The position numbers and the translations under genes are program-made. From the NCBI RefSeq assembly GCF_923079645.1, contig NZ_CAKLPY010000001.1, positions 558,001 to 622,000 on the forward strand: a stretch of DNA of 64,000 nt, in the 5' to 3' direction. This document shows positions 52,226 through 61,772 of the stretch, in pieces. The stretch comes from Emticicia aquatica (GTDB lineage: Bacteria > Bacteroidota > Bacteroidia > Cytophagales > Spirosomataceae). Every line of letters starts with the position of its first letter. Position 1 is the first letter of the stretch. The notes under the pieces are model-generated. The model was given only the letters and a program-made list of their open reading frames with translations, was not told where the DNA came from and did no database searches.

Positions 52226-53776
52226 ATGCACTTCAAAAAAGCTGCTTTTTGTCTAATAATCTATGCTTTCCTGAGTGGGTGTAGCAAAAAAGTAACCCAA
52301 CAAGTTGTTTCAAAACCTACTGGCCCGAAGCGTGAGTTTCGAGCAGTTTGGGTGGCTACTATTGATAATATTGATTGGCCTTCTCGCAAAGGACTTAGTT
52401 CGGAAAGCCAGCAACAAGATTTTAGAAATATATTAGATAAACAAAAAAGCTTCGGAATGAACGCCGTTTTAGTGCAAGTTCGTGCTGCTGCTGATGCCTT
52501 TTATGCCAGAAGTAAAGAACCGTGGTCGGAGTGGCTCACGGGCGAACAAGGCAAAGCTCCCAATCCATATTACGACCCAATGACTTTTATGATTCAAGAA
52601 TCGCACCAACGAGGCATGGAGTTTCATGCTTGGTTAAATATGAATCGTGGAGCTCATAAAGTATCAAAAAGTATCATCAACGACCACATAACCAAAACCA
52701 AACCTGAATGGTTTATAACTTATGATGGATATAAATTATTTAATTTGGGTATTCCTGAAGTAAGAAATTATATCACCGATATTGTGGTAAATATTGTAAA
52801 AAATTATGATATTGATGGTATTCATTTCGATGATTATTTTTATCCGTATTCGGTGCCAAATGAGAAACTCCATGATGAAAACACCTTCAAAAAATACAAT
52901 ACTGGATTTAAAAATATTGAAGATTGGCGAAGAAATAACGTTGATTTAGTAGTAAAAAATGTTAGTGATGCCATCAAAAAAGAAAAACCTAAAGTAAAAT
53001 TCGGTATCAGTCCTTCGAGTGTTTGGCGGAATGCTTCTACTGACCCGAGTGGTTCTGCTTCACAAGGCGGACAGCCATCATACGATAATTTGTATGCAGA
53101 TACTCGAAAATGGGTAAAGGAAGGTTGGTTGGATTACATTACGCCACAGATTTATTTTAGCTTTGAATTTGATAAAGTACCTTATAAAACTATGACTGAT
53201 TGGTGGACTAAAAATTCTTTTGGTCGTCATTTGTATATTGGTCATGGTGTTTATCGAGTTAAAGCAGGAAGTAAAGAAATTGGTTGGGAAAAAGCCAATC
53301 AGATTCCTCGTCAAATTCGTTATAATCGAACTAAACCGCAGATTTCTGGAAGCATTTTTTTTAGTTCAAAACCTTTGATTAATAATGAATTATCGGTTGG
53401 AGACTCGCTAAAAAAGCTTTATTATTATCCAGCTTTAACTCCCACAATGCCGTGGAAAGATAAAATTCCACCGAATGCTCCACAAAATCTTAAAATCAGA
53501 AAAATGCCTGATTTGGGCGTTTCTATTTCTTGGGAATTACCATCAAATCCTCCCAAAGATGGCGATGAAGTAAGTGCTTTTGTGGTGTATCGTTTTGAAG
53601 AAGACGAGCCAATTAATCTCGAAAATCCTGCTCGAATTTTACAGATTGTACGCAACGAAGGCCTTTTAACTTGTATAGATAAAAATCGTAACCAAGAGAA
53701 AACATACGTTTATGTTGTTACTGCTCTCGACCGTCTTCAAAATGAAAGCGTTATGAGTAATACCGTAAAGTTTTAG
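52226..53776 (+). CDS. Family 10-like glycosyl hydrolase lipoprotein (GHL10/DUF187)
   Basis: An outer-membrane or periplasmic lipoprotein (516 residues) with a lipobox LSGC at residues 16-19. The GHL10 TIM barrel spans about residues 35-390: REFRAVWVATIDNIDWPS at the start, HAWLNMNRGAH in the middle, DGIHFDDYFYPY with acidic residues, and WLDYITPQIYF. A fibronectin type III-like domain follows (about 415-516: PPNAPQNLKIRKMP). Related proteins include peptidoglycan-active DUF187/YngK enzymes, so a glycan substrate in the wall is likely. Nothing suggests a link with the phenolic cluster. Confidence 0.85.
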   Translation: MHFKKAAFCLIIYAFLSGCSKKVTQQVVSKPTGPKREFRAVWVATIDNIDWPSRKGLSSESQQQDFRNILDKQKSFGMNAVLVQVRAAADAFYARSKEPWSEWLTGEQGKAPNPYYDPMTFMIQESHQRGMEFHAWLNMNRGAHKVSKSIINDHITKTKPEWFITYDGYKLFNLGIPEVRNYITDIVVNIVKNYDIDGIHFDDYFYPYSVPNEKLHDENTFKKYNTGFKNIEDWRRNNVDLVVKNVSDAIKKEKPKVKFGISPSSVWRNASTDPSGSASQGGQPSYDNLYADTRKWVKEGWLDYITPQIYFSFEFDKVPYKTMTDWWTKNSFGRHLYIGHGVYRVKAGSKEIGWEKANQIPRQIRYNRTKPQISGSIFFSSKPLINNELSVGDSLKKLYYYPALTPTMPWKDKIPPNAPQNLKIRKMPDLGVSISWELPSNPPKDGDEVSAFVVYRFEEDEPINLENPARILQIVRNEGLLTCIDKNRNQEKTYVYVVTALDRLQNESVMSNTVKF

Positions 53777-53790
53777 TAAATTTCGGTATC

Positions 53791-54711
53791 TTATTCAGGT
53801 TTTCTTTTACTCCAAAAACTTGCTAAAAGTGAGCCATTTATGTTCATAATCGGGCCAAAAAGGGCAGGAGCAATGCCTACTGTGGCTAATTTTCCCATTG
53901 CTTTGGCTAAACCTGAAGCCAATCCAGCGTTTTGTAAGCCTACTTCAATAGCAACCGTTCTACAATCTTGCTCAGGTAATCTGAATAATTTTGCTGCCCA
54001 ATATCCTAGTGTGAAACCACCAAGATTATGAATCAAAGTGGCGAAAACTAAGGCTAAACCAACAGTTTGTAATGATTTTTGACCTGTTGCGGTAATAATT
54101 ACAATAATTAATGCAATTCCAACCATCGAAATAATTGGTAAAACTTTTTGCAACCAAGCCGCTCGTCCTTTTAAAAGTTTGGTAAGTAAAAAACCAATTC
54201 CAATGGGAACGATTATCATTTTTGAAATATCAATGGTCATGCTCCAAAAATCAATTTCGATGAATTGACCGCCAAGCATTTTCATCAAAAAAGGTGTTAG
54301 AATTGGAGCCAAAAGTGTTGCAAACGAAGTAATTGTGATTGAAAGAGCAACATTTGCTTTTGCAATGTATGACATTACATTTGATGCTAATCCGCTTGGC
54401 GAACAACCAACTAAGATAATTCCAGCGGCAATTTCTGGAGGAAAAACAAAAGTTTTGGCAATCACAAAGCCTAAGAATGGCATAATAGTAAATTGACAAA
54501 TTAAGCCAACAACTACTGCTTTTGGCATTTTGATAACTCCAATAAAATCGTCATAACTCATGGTTGTTCCCATGCCAAACATGATGATTTGTAGTAATGG
54601 AATAATCAATTCTTTGAGTTGAAAATGTCCAATCGAAATGAAATATTGTGGAAAAAAATAGGCAATCGTAGCAGCAACGAAAATAGAAAGTGTATAAAGA
54701 TAATTTTTCAT
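53791..54711 (-). CDS. Bile acid:sodium symporter family transporter
   Basis: A 306-residue membrane protein with about nine to ten segments of the BASS family. Characteristic are MFGMGTTMSYDDF (residues 45-57) and VGCSPSGLASNVMSYIAKANVALSIT (about 101-126), which contains the sodium-site motif, plus EVGLQNAGLASGLA near residue 256. Substrates of bacterial members include pantoate, organic acids and sulfur compounds. It converges with the lipoprotein gene at its end and follows xerC. Substrate unknown. Confidence 0.86.
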   Translation of the reverse strand: MKNYLYTLSIFVAATIAYFFPQYFISIGHFQLKELIIPLLQIIMFGMGTTMSYDDFIGVIKMPKAVVVGLICQFTIMPFLGFVIAKTFVFPPEIAAGIILVGCSPSGLASNVMSYIAKANVALSITITSFATLLAPILTPFLMKMLGGQFIEIDFWSMTIDISKMIIVPIGIGFLLTKLLKGRAAWLQKVLPIISMVGIALIIVIITATGQKSLQTVGLALVFATLIHNLGGFTLGYWAAKLFRLPEQDCRTVAIEVGLQNAGLASGLAKAMGKLATVGIAPALFGPIMNINGSLLASFWSKRKPE

Positions 54712-54744
54712 GAGTAAGGTTATAGAGGTTGAATAAGGGTTAAA

Positions 54745-55626
54745 TTAAGCCTTTGGATGAGCTTGTTGGTAAACCTTCTTTAATTTTTCAATAGAATTAT
54801 GCGTATAAACTTGCGTTGCAGCTAGACTAGAATGCCCTAATAAATCTTTAATGGCATTCAAATCTGCTCCTCGATTGAGTAAATGTGTTGCAAAAGTATG
54901 CCGCAATATGTGCGGACTGCGTTGCTCAAGCGATGTTACCAAAGATAAATATTTTTTTACCAAACGTTGAATAAACATTGGGTAGGCTTGTGTGCCATTA
55001 TCGGTCAAAATTAGGTAAGTGTTAGTTGTATCGTCTATGATATCAGTTCGTAGGGCTAGGTATTTTTTAATGACTTCAACCAAAGTTCGATTGACAGGAA
55101 TTAGGCGGTGTTTGTTTCTTTTCCCTAATACAGTCAAGATATTATTGTAAAGATTAAGGTCAGTTATTTTTAAACCAATCAATTCGGACAAACGCATTCC
55201 CGTTCCATAAAGTAGCTCAATGACCAGTTTATCTCTTAAACCTGAAAAATCATCTGAAAACTCCATGCCATCAAGCAGGTTTTCCATTGGTTTTTCTTCT
55301 ACATATTTGGGGAGTGTTTTGTCGGTTTTCAATGCTTTTATTTTGAGCATTGGGTCGGTTATGATGGCTTTATGACGAAGAAGGAAATTATAAAAAGTAC
55401 GTAATGTAGCTATTTTTCGATTGATACTTCGGTTTTCAATTTGTTCTTCAACCAAAGCTACAATCCAAGAGCGAATCATCTGAAAATCAGCTTTTTCTGG
55501 TTTTTCGAGTTCGTATTGAAAAAGTAGGAATGCTGAAAATTGTTTCAAATCATTTTCATAAGCCGTAACTGTATGATGACTGAGACGTTTTTCGAATTTG
55601 ATATGTTGTAAAAAAAAAGTAACCAT
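54745..55626 (-). CDS. xerC: Tyrosine recombinase XerC
   Basis: The 293-residue protein resolves chromosome dimers at dif. The catalytic set is complete: Arg in YGTGMRLSEL, Lys in the beta hairpin (GKRNKHR), HILRHTFATHLL, GHSSLAATQVYTH with His and the nucleophile Tyr. The N-terminal SAM-like domain begins HIKFEKRLSHHTVTAYENDLKQF. It lies downstream of rpsU, a common Bacteroidota order. Unlike the integrase at 44833 it has the canonical residues and no att-site neighbour, so it is a housekeeping gene. Confidence 0.9.
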   Translation of the reverse strand: MVTFFLQHIKFEKRLSHHTVTAYENDLKQFSAFLLFQYELEKPEKADFQMIRSWIVALVEEQIENRSINRKIATLRTFYNFLLRHKAIITDPMLKIKALKTDKTLPKYVEEKPMENLLDGMEFSDDFSGLRDKLVIELLYGTGMRLSELIGLKITDLNLYNNILTVLGKRNKHRLIPVNRTLVEVIKKYLALRTDIIDDTTNTYLILTDNGTQAYPMFIQRLVKKYLSLVTSLEQRSPHILRHTFATHLLNRGADLNAIKDLLGHSSLAATQVYTHNSIEKLKKVYQQAHPKA

Positions 55627-55772
55627 ATTCAGTGAAATTTATCAATGGGCGGTTTAACGCTTCATAATTACCCAAAATGATAATTACTTCATGATAATAT
55701 TCAGCGAATATGGTTCAAAATATAATAGATTGCAATATTTGTTCAAAACAATTTACATTGCTTTATCCAATA

Positions 55773-55967
55773 TTACATTTCTTCGTTGCTTCTCAATTTA
55801 CCCACATAGGTAGCGTGAATAACTTCGTTACGACGAGCTACTGATGGTTTTTCAAATGCTTGACGCTTGCGTAGTTGACGCAATACACCCGTTTTCTCAA
55901 ATTTCTTCTTGAAACGTTTCAAAGCTTTATCAATAGATTCGTTTTCTTTTACGTTGATTATTAACAT
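55773..55967 (-). CDS. rpsU: 30S ribosomal protein bS21
   Basis: A 64-residue basic protein starting MLIINVKENESIDKALKRFKKKFEKTG, the clear bS21 signature, with a C-terminal RNEVIHATYVGKLRSNEEM. In Bacteroidota bS21 helps to hide the 3' end of 16S rRNA on the ribosome, which explains why Shine-Dalgarno sites are rarely used. The gene's own mRNA has a perfect Shine-Dalgarno site (55975-55984), consistent with autoregulation. It is followed by xerC on the same strand after 146 bp. Confidence 0.96.
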   Translation of the reverse strand: MLIINVKENESIDKALKRFKKKFEKTGVLRQLRKRQAFEKPSVARRNEVIHATYVGKLRSNEEM

Positions 55968-55974
55968 ATAAATA

Positions 55975-55984
55975 CACCTCCTTT
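55975..55984 (-). promoter_or_regulatory. Perfect Shine-Dalgarno site of rpsU
   Basis: AAAGGAGGTG on the minus strand, 7 nt before the ATG, is complementary to nearly the whole anti-Shine-Dalgarno core of 16S rRNA. It stands out because almost all other genes here lack one. Ribosomes lacking bS21 expose the anti-SD, so this site would raise rpsU translation when bS21 is scarce (established for the phylum, inferred here). Confidence 0.85.
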
Positions 55985-56126
55985 TGTTTGGGGTTGCAAA
56001 ATTCGTAAATTTTATTTAAAAAAACAAAGTTTATGACTAAATCCTGATAAGATTTATCAAACATTGCAGGAAAATAGGCGAATTGGAGACTTTAATGGAT
56101 ATTTGCAAAAACATTTATAAAAACTC

Positions 56127-57038
56127 ATGCGAACCGCAATTATTGATTTAGGTACAAATACATTTCATTTATTGATTGTTGAAGGAGAAAAAGTGCTTTT
56201 TAAAGAATCAACTCCTGCTAAAATAGGGAAGGGAGGAATTAGCCAAGGCATTATTGCAGAGGAAGGAATTCAACGAGCTTTAATTGTTTTGAAACATTTT
56301 AGAGAAGTAATTGATATTCAAGAAGTTAAGTTAGAAAAAGTATTTGCTACGGGCACGAGTGCGATTCGTAATGCGACCAATAAAGATGCGTTTGTTCAAC
56401 GCGTTTTGGATGAAACTGGCATAAAAATTCAAGTAATTTCGGGCGATGAAGAGGCCGAATTGATTTGTTTGGGTGTAAAAAAAGCCATGAGTATTCCCGA
56501 AACGTCGATGATTATGGATATTGGTGGAGGAAGCGTAGAGTTTATTATTTGCAACAACGAAAAGATTTTTTGGAAACAAAGCTTTGAAATTGGTGGCCAA
56601 CGTTTGATGGATAAATTTATGAAATCAGACCCGATTTCGATGCGTTCGGTACAAATGATGGATGATTTTTTTCGAGAAAAACTCCTTCCATTGGCAAATG
56701 CTTGTCACCAATACGCACCCAAAGTATTAATTGGCTCATCTGGGTCGTTTGATACTTTAATTGATATGCTTTTTATGAAAGAAAAAAACTCACTTCCAGA
56801 AGCAAATGAAGTGAGTTTTGACTATTCAATACCCGAATTTTATCGGGCTTATGATGAGTTAATTTTTAAAAATCATGCCGAACGAATGGCAATTCCAGGA
56901 ATGATTGAATTGCGTGTCGATATGATAGTGGTGGCGATGTGTTTGATACGATTTATTATTCAAACGCTTGAAATTCAGCAAATTAGAGTTTCAAGCTACG
57001 CCTTGAAAGAAGGTGTAATGGCAAAGTTTTCTGCTTGA
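56127..57038 (+). CDS. Ppx/GppA family phosphatase (exopolyphosphatase-like)
   Basis: The 303-residue protein has the ASKHA-fold signatures of the family: AIIDLGTNTFHLLIVE at the N-terminus, the ATGTSAIRNATN segment near residue 75, the EEAELICLGV stretch and MDIGGGSVEFI near residue 131. It is of the short type (about 300 residues), without the HD-like C-terminal domain of long Ppx. Members degrade polyphosphate or pppGpp, or ATP/ADP. The gene is divergent from rpsU (159 bp between starts) and convergent with the large surface protein gene. Confidence 0.87.
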   Translation: MRTAIIDLGTNTFHLLIVEGEKVLFKESTPAKIGKGGISQGIIAEEGIQRALIVLKHFREVIDIQEVKLEKVFATGTSAIRNATNKDAFVQRVLDETGIKIQVISGDEEAELICLGVKKAMSIPETSMIMDIGGGSVEFIICNNEKIFWKQSFEIGGQRLMDKFMKSDPISMRSVQMMDDFFREKLLPLANACHQYAPKVLIGSSGSFDTLIDMLFMKEKNSLPEANEVSFDYSIPEFYRAYDELIFKNHAERMAIPGMIELRVDMIVVAMCLIRFIIQTLEIQQIRVSSYALKEGVMAKFSA

Positions 57039-57050
57039 GTTTCAACCTTT

Positions 57051-60000
57051 TTACTGTCCAAGTGATTTAGTTTTGGTAAATGAAAAAGGAATACATATCT
57101 CAGTTTTACATGCACAAACTTGCATTGTTAGCCCGACTGTTACATCCTGATAGCAATCGTTACTATTGTATATTCTAACGGTATAAAATTGCACGTTTGT
57201 ACTTGGATTAGCCAAACTATTACTTAAAACGCCATTAATTGGAATGGCCGCAGCGACACTCGGCGTTGCGGTTAGGCTATTAAATGTATTTCCTTCAGAA
57301 AATTGATATTTTACGCCATTTAATACATTCGAGACGCTTATTTTAGCATTATTATTAGCAATTCCAACATTGCAAGTGGCCATTGTTGTAGTTACAATAA
57401 AACTAGGTTTTGTGGTATCTCCAACTATAATTGCCGCAGTTGCAGTGCCAATACAATTTTTCAAATCTTTAACAGTAATTGTGTAAGTTCCTTTATTGAG
57501 ATTATTAAAACTGTTAGACGATTGAAAATTCGTGCCGTCAATTGTGTATTGATAACTTGGTGTTCCACCAGTTGCCACAACCGAAATAGTTCCTTTCGGG
57601 TTAATACAGTCAATCATTGTTGCAACCGCACCAATATTTATTTTTGATGGCTGGGTTAAAGTTGTTGTTGCTGTACTTATACAACCATTTCCATCATAAG
57701 TAGTAATTGTGTACGAACCAGCAGTTAAACCACTAAATAAGCCATCTGTTTGTATGTTATTTTGATTTATTTTGAATGTGTAATTTGGTGTTCCTCCTGT
57801 TGCTGTTGTGAGAATTTGCCCATCATTTCCTCCTTCACAAGTAATATTTACAGTAGAAATTGTTGTGCTTAAAAAATTACTTGGCTCATTAACAGTTACC
57901 ACAAGTGAGGACGTACAACCACCCGCATCTTTTATCGAAACGGAATACGAATCACTGGTTAAATCACGAAAAACATTATCTGATTGAAAAAGACCGCCAT
58001 TTAATTTGTATTGATAAGGAGTCAACCCCCCAGAACCAACAATACTGATTGTACCCGTATTACCATCTTTGCAGATAACATCGGTAACATCAACTTGAGC
58101 CGTAACTGTATCAAATTTTGCAATAATGAGCGAGGCAACTGCTTTACAACCATTTGTAGCGGTAACTTCAACAGAGTAAGTTCCTGCTTCTTCGATAGTA
58201 ATACTTGAAACAGTTGCTCCATTACTCCATAAGAATGTATAAGTACTGATTGGGGAAGGATTTGCCGTTAAAATTGCTTGGGTTTTTGTACAAGTTAATG
58301 TATCATCACTTGCCAAAATAGCAACTGAAGGAACGCCCGCATCAAGGATAACGGCAGCAATATCAGTTGCAGTACAACCGTTCGACGGATTAGTTACAGT
58401 TAATGTATAAGTTCCAACTTGATTAACCGTTGGTGTGGCGGAATTTTCGCCACTAACAATTCCAGTAGTATTTGAAGACCATACGTAGCTTACACCTGAT
58501 GTCAGGCTGCTACCATTCAATAAAATGATCGATGTATTACAGGTCAAAATTACATCATTGCCTGCGTTTGCATTGGGTGTTTCAAGGTTGGCAGTAATAT
58601 TGGTTGTTGCCGTTGCGGTACATCCGTTTTCCGACGTTACTGTAACTGTATAAATACCTGCTGCTGAAATTGTGGCACTCGCAGTCGAAGCTGTATAAGA
58701 ATTAGGCCCAGACCATACATACGTGCTGCCGCCTGTTGCTGTGCGAGTTACAGTATTAATTGTACAATTTAGGTTTTCACTACCACTAATTGTAGGAGTT
58801 GGTGGTGTCTGATTGATACTCACAGTGACTGCATCGGTAGCTGTACAACCTGTTGAGTTAGTTACGGTTAAAGTATAAGTTGTTGTAACACTTGGATTTG
58901 CCGTTGGATTGGCAATACTGGCGGTATTTAATCCTTCAATTGGCGACCAACTGTATCTAACACCAACAGTATTATCTGTACCGATAGTAGTTGAAGTTGT
59001 TGTACAATTTAGTATTTTATCTATTCCAGCATTGGCAATTGGGGGTGTCATTTCAACGGTTACAACCACCACATCGGTAGCGATACATTCACCTGCATTA
59101 GTTACAGTTAAAGTATATGTTGTCGTCACATTTGGGCTAGCCGTTGGGTTTGAAATATTGGGATTACTCAAACCTGTGCTTGGCGACCAACTGTAAGTAT
59201 AACCTACGGTAGTTGCTGAAGTGCCAATCGTTGTTGAATTTGTAATACAATTGATTGTTTTGTCTAACCCTGCATCGGCTGTTGGTTTACAAAGAAACCC
59301 AAAATCATACGTATGGTTATTGATGCCAACACTACCTGTTTTAATCAAAATAGTTGGGATATTGCTCACCAAAAAAGCGTCATTATTATCAATAGTTGCT
59401 CCAGAATTGGTACTCGCAGCCACTTCGTTTGGAGCTATGGAAAGCCTTGTTATTGACAAACCAGCCACCGATACATCATTACCCAAAGAAGTGATTTTTA
59501 TTTTGTAATCTGTATTGGGCAATAACGTGCTAGTTGTTGTAGATGAAAATAGATATTGTCCATTTGAGTCTGTGGTCGTTGAAGCCAATTCTACATCATT
59601 ATTATCATAAAGTTTTACTACAACGCCTGCAATACCTGACTCATTAGGGTCTTGAATGCCATTTTCATTAATATCTTTCCAAACACGATTTCCGATTTCA
59701 ATTGGAGCATCGTTGGCTACAAGTTCGAGGTCTCCGAGTCCATTTGCTTTACCAAACAAATCTGGCCCACCATCAAAATAAAATGCATACCAATTGTTGT
59801 TTAGCCCAGTTGTGGTGCTGTAGGTATTCATTCCTTGCAGATTCCAGTATGTTTGACCATAATTGATGCCAGGAAATGGGTCAAAATTGGTTGTCATAAT
59901 TTGGTCAGTGCCTTTAATTAATAGAGAAGAGCCTTCTCCACTTTCTTCTGAAGCATCTCCCGAAATATCCGCAAAAAACTCATAACCTGTTGTGCTACAA

Positions 60001-61586
60001 CCAGTTCCTCCTTCAAGCACAAAACCTGAAGAAGTATTACAAGCTTTCAATATTTCTCCGTATGCTTGAACAGTACGAATTTGTGTATTTCCAGTCAATG
60101 GCTTTCGATTTGCAGCACCAATTTGATGAGCGTGTCTATCCATGATTGAGAGATACATTGTTCCATATTGGTCAAAATCAATATCCGATAAAATGGGTTG
60201 TGAATAACGCAAAAAACCTCCAACCTCTACTACAGGTGGTTGTTCGTAAATAGTATTCCAATAATGAAATTTGGCTAAACTCGTAAAAGTTCCTCGTCGT
60301 GCATTTGGGTCAAAAACCATTTTTTGAGTAAAACCTGCACTTGGGTTTGTTGGGTCAAATTCTAGTACATAACATTTTAAATCAGCATCAACCTTTGAAA
60401 TACTAGCATCATCTGTAACTCCTAAATAGCCTTTTCCATTATTAAATGCGAGTGCAAAAGGTCTTAATACTCCTTTTGTACTTGTAGGCATATTCGGGAT
60501 ATTATCAATTTTATATTCGTTAATAGCACCTGGTAATGTATTTCCTGAAATATCAATAGTAATGATTGAACGAGTAAAGAGATTGATGGCAAACAAAGTT
60601 TTTCCATCGGGAGCAACATCCATATCGCCGTATGCAACTTTTCCAACTTTTCCGTAGGCATCAATATCAATTGTAGCTTGGGTTTTATTTGGGTTTAGTA
60701 CGTAATCACTTTCGGGAGTTCCGCAAGTTCCACTTCGACAGACTGTTCCAAAATCCATCGGAACGACGCCATTATTAGGTATTACACCATTCAAATTGAA
60801 TTTTGTAACAAATGTAGCAGGAGTTGTATTGTAATCTAACACATAGATATAGCCTGGACCATCCAAAATTCCAACGTGTCTTTTTAAGAAAGTTGAAAAA
60901 AACATCCGCTTTTTCCCTCTTTGATAAGCTAATCCATAAACAGAGCCAACTTGCGAAATTTTTGCATCAACTTGCGGCAATGGTCCCGTTCCTTGTACAT
61001 TCAAATAATTTTTGTACATCGCATTTAAACCCGTACTATTGTAGCGAACCGATACAATGGCTGCATCATTTGAGGCATTTCCAGTTGATGTTCCTCCTAC
61101 AAAACACGTTGTAGCAATGTAAGGATTAGCATCAGTAAAATCTAATGGATTATGTAAACCGAAATCTGCCGAACAAGTGGCTTCTTTAATTATTTGAACG
61201 GATGTTTGTGAACTACTCCCAATTGGGCTAGACTCGAATGTAGGATGAGAAGTTTTCCAAGAAAATTCAATTTTTACTGGAAAAACAGGAGCTGAAACAT
61301 TCCAATTACCTGCTTCATCAGTAATTCTATTAGAAACAGTTCCATTGTTATCTGTAATTTTTACTGCCACACCACTTATACCAGGCTCATTTGAAGCTTT
61401 TGAACCATAAATGCCTGTAAAAGTGCCATTCATTGGTAAATCCATGAATACTTTGCCACCTATATCTCCTGCCATACATTGAGCTTGTGTATGTTGAGAT
61501 ATGAGAAGTAAAGATATAACCGTAAAAAAAAGAATTAAGTAAATGCTATATCTTTCATTGACATCTATTTCTTTTGAAGCACTCAT
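57051..61586 (-). CDS. Large secreted surface protein with SdrD_B, PKD/Ig-like and SprB repeats
   Basis: A 1511-residue exported protein. The long N-terminal signal runs to about residue 36 (HTQAQC). An SdrD B-like domain (about 40-115) precedes a beta-propeller-like region (about 150-620), a second SdrD B-like domain (632-725, VWKDINENGIQDPNESG), about five PKD/Ig-like repeats each with paired Cys (769-1158, e.g. TTTYTLTVTN), three SprB repeats (from 1165, 1245 and 1322) and a short end with ICIPFSFTKTKSLGQ. SprB repeats are typical of adhesins secreted by the type IX system and used in gliding or attachment; no standard T9SS tail is evident. Stand-alone gene; function inferred. Confidence 0.85.
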   Translation of the reverse strand: MSASKEIDVNERYSIYLILFFTVISLLLISQHTQAQCMAGDIGGKVFMDLPMNGTFTGIYGSKASNEPGISGVAVKITDNNGTVSNRITDEAGNWNVSAPVFPVKIEFSWKTSHPTFESSPIGSSSQTSVQIIKEATCSADFGLHNPLDFTDANPYIATTCFVGGTSTGNASNDAAIVSVRYNSTGLNAMYKNYLNVQGTGPLPQVDAKISQVGSVYGLAYQRGKKRMFFSTFLKRHVGILDGPGYIYVLDYNTTPATFVTKFNLNGVIPNNGVVPMDFGTVCRSGTCGTPESDYVLNPNKTQATIDIDAYGKVGKVAYGDMDVAPDGKTLFAINLFTRSIITIDISGNTLPGAINEYKIDNIPNMPTSTKGVLRPFALAFNNGKGYLGVTDDASISKVDADLKCYVLEFDPTNPSAGFTQKMVFDPNARRGTFTSLAKFHYWNTIYEQPPVVEVGGFLRYSQPILSDIDFDQYGTMYLSIMDRHAHQIGAANRKPLTGNTQIRTVQAYGEILKACNTSSGFVLEGGTGCSTTGYEFFADISGDASEESGEGSSLLIKGTDQIMTTNFDPFPGINYGQTYWNLQGMNTYSTTTGLNNNWYAFYFDGGPDLFGKANGLGDLELVANDAPIEIGNRVWKDINENGIQDPNESGIAGVVVKLYDNNDVELASTTTDSNGQYLFSSTTTSTLLPNTDYKIKITSLGNDVSVAGLSITRLSIAPNEVAASTNSGATIDNNDAFLVSNIPTILIKTGSVGINNHTYDFGFLCKPTADAGLDKTINCITNSTTIGTSATTVGYTYSWSPSTGLSNPNISNPTASPNVTTTYTLTVTNAGECIATDVVVVTVEMTPPIANAGIDKILNCTTTSTTIGTDNTVGVRYSWSPIEGLNTASIANPTANPSVTTTYTLTVTNSTGCTATDAVTVSINQTPPTPTISGSENLNCTINTVTRTATGGSTYVWSGPNSYTASTASATISAAGIYTVTVTSENGCTATATTNITANLETPNANAGNDVILTCNTSIILLNGSSLTSGVSYVWSSNTTGIVSGENSATPTVNQVGTYTLTVTNPSNGCTATDIAAVILDAGVPSVAILASDDTLTCTKTQAILTANPSPISTYTFLWSNGATVSSITIEEAGTYSVEVTATNGCKAVASLIIAKFDTVTAQVDVTDVICKDGNTGTISIVGSGGLTPYQYKLNGGLFQSDNVFRDLTSDSYSVSIKDAGGCTSSLVVTVNEPSNFLSTTISTVNITCEGGNDGQILTTATGGTPNYTFKINQNNIQTDGLFSGLTAGSYTITTYDGNGCISTATTTLTQPSKINIGAVATMIDCINPKGTISVVATGGTPSYQYTIDGTNFQSSNSFNNLNKGTYTITVKDLKNCIGTATAAIIVGDTTKPSFIVTTTMATCNVGIANNNAKISVSNVLNGVKYQFSEGNTFNSLTATPSVAAAIPINGVLSNSLANPSTNVQFYTVRIYNSNDCYQDVTVGLTMQVCACKTEICIPFSFTKTKSLGQ

Positions 61587-61714
61587 TTTACAATAATTTT
61601 ATATTTTTTTATGGGGAAACACAGTTAATTAGCTATTTACAAATAATATGCCATAATAAACGTAAGGTGTAAATTTCCTTGTAAAATGATTTGTTTATTT
61701 CCCATTAAAGCCTA

Positions 61715-61752
61715 AAAAAAAGCACTACTTTCTAAAAAGTAGTGCTTTTTTA
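61715..61752 (-). terminator. Terminator of the DUF1080 gene
   Basis: A perfect stem of at least 16 bp (61716-61731 with 61736-61751) with a 4-nt loop and a run of A/T on both sides. Reading leftward it ends in eight T. It lies 21 bp beyond the DUF1080 stop. Confidence 0.88.
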
Positions 61753-61772
61753 AACTAATAAAACGATTGATT

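Noticed and set aside
54745..55626. Integrase of a second mobile element
   Set aside because: Full canonical XerC catalytic set, housekeeping neighbours (rpsU) and no flanking direct repeats.
58909..59508. Plus-strand open frames inside the large surface protein gene
   Set aside because: They are antisense to repeat-rich coding sequence, have no plausible start context and match no family.
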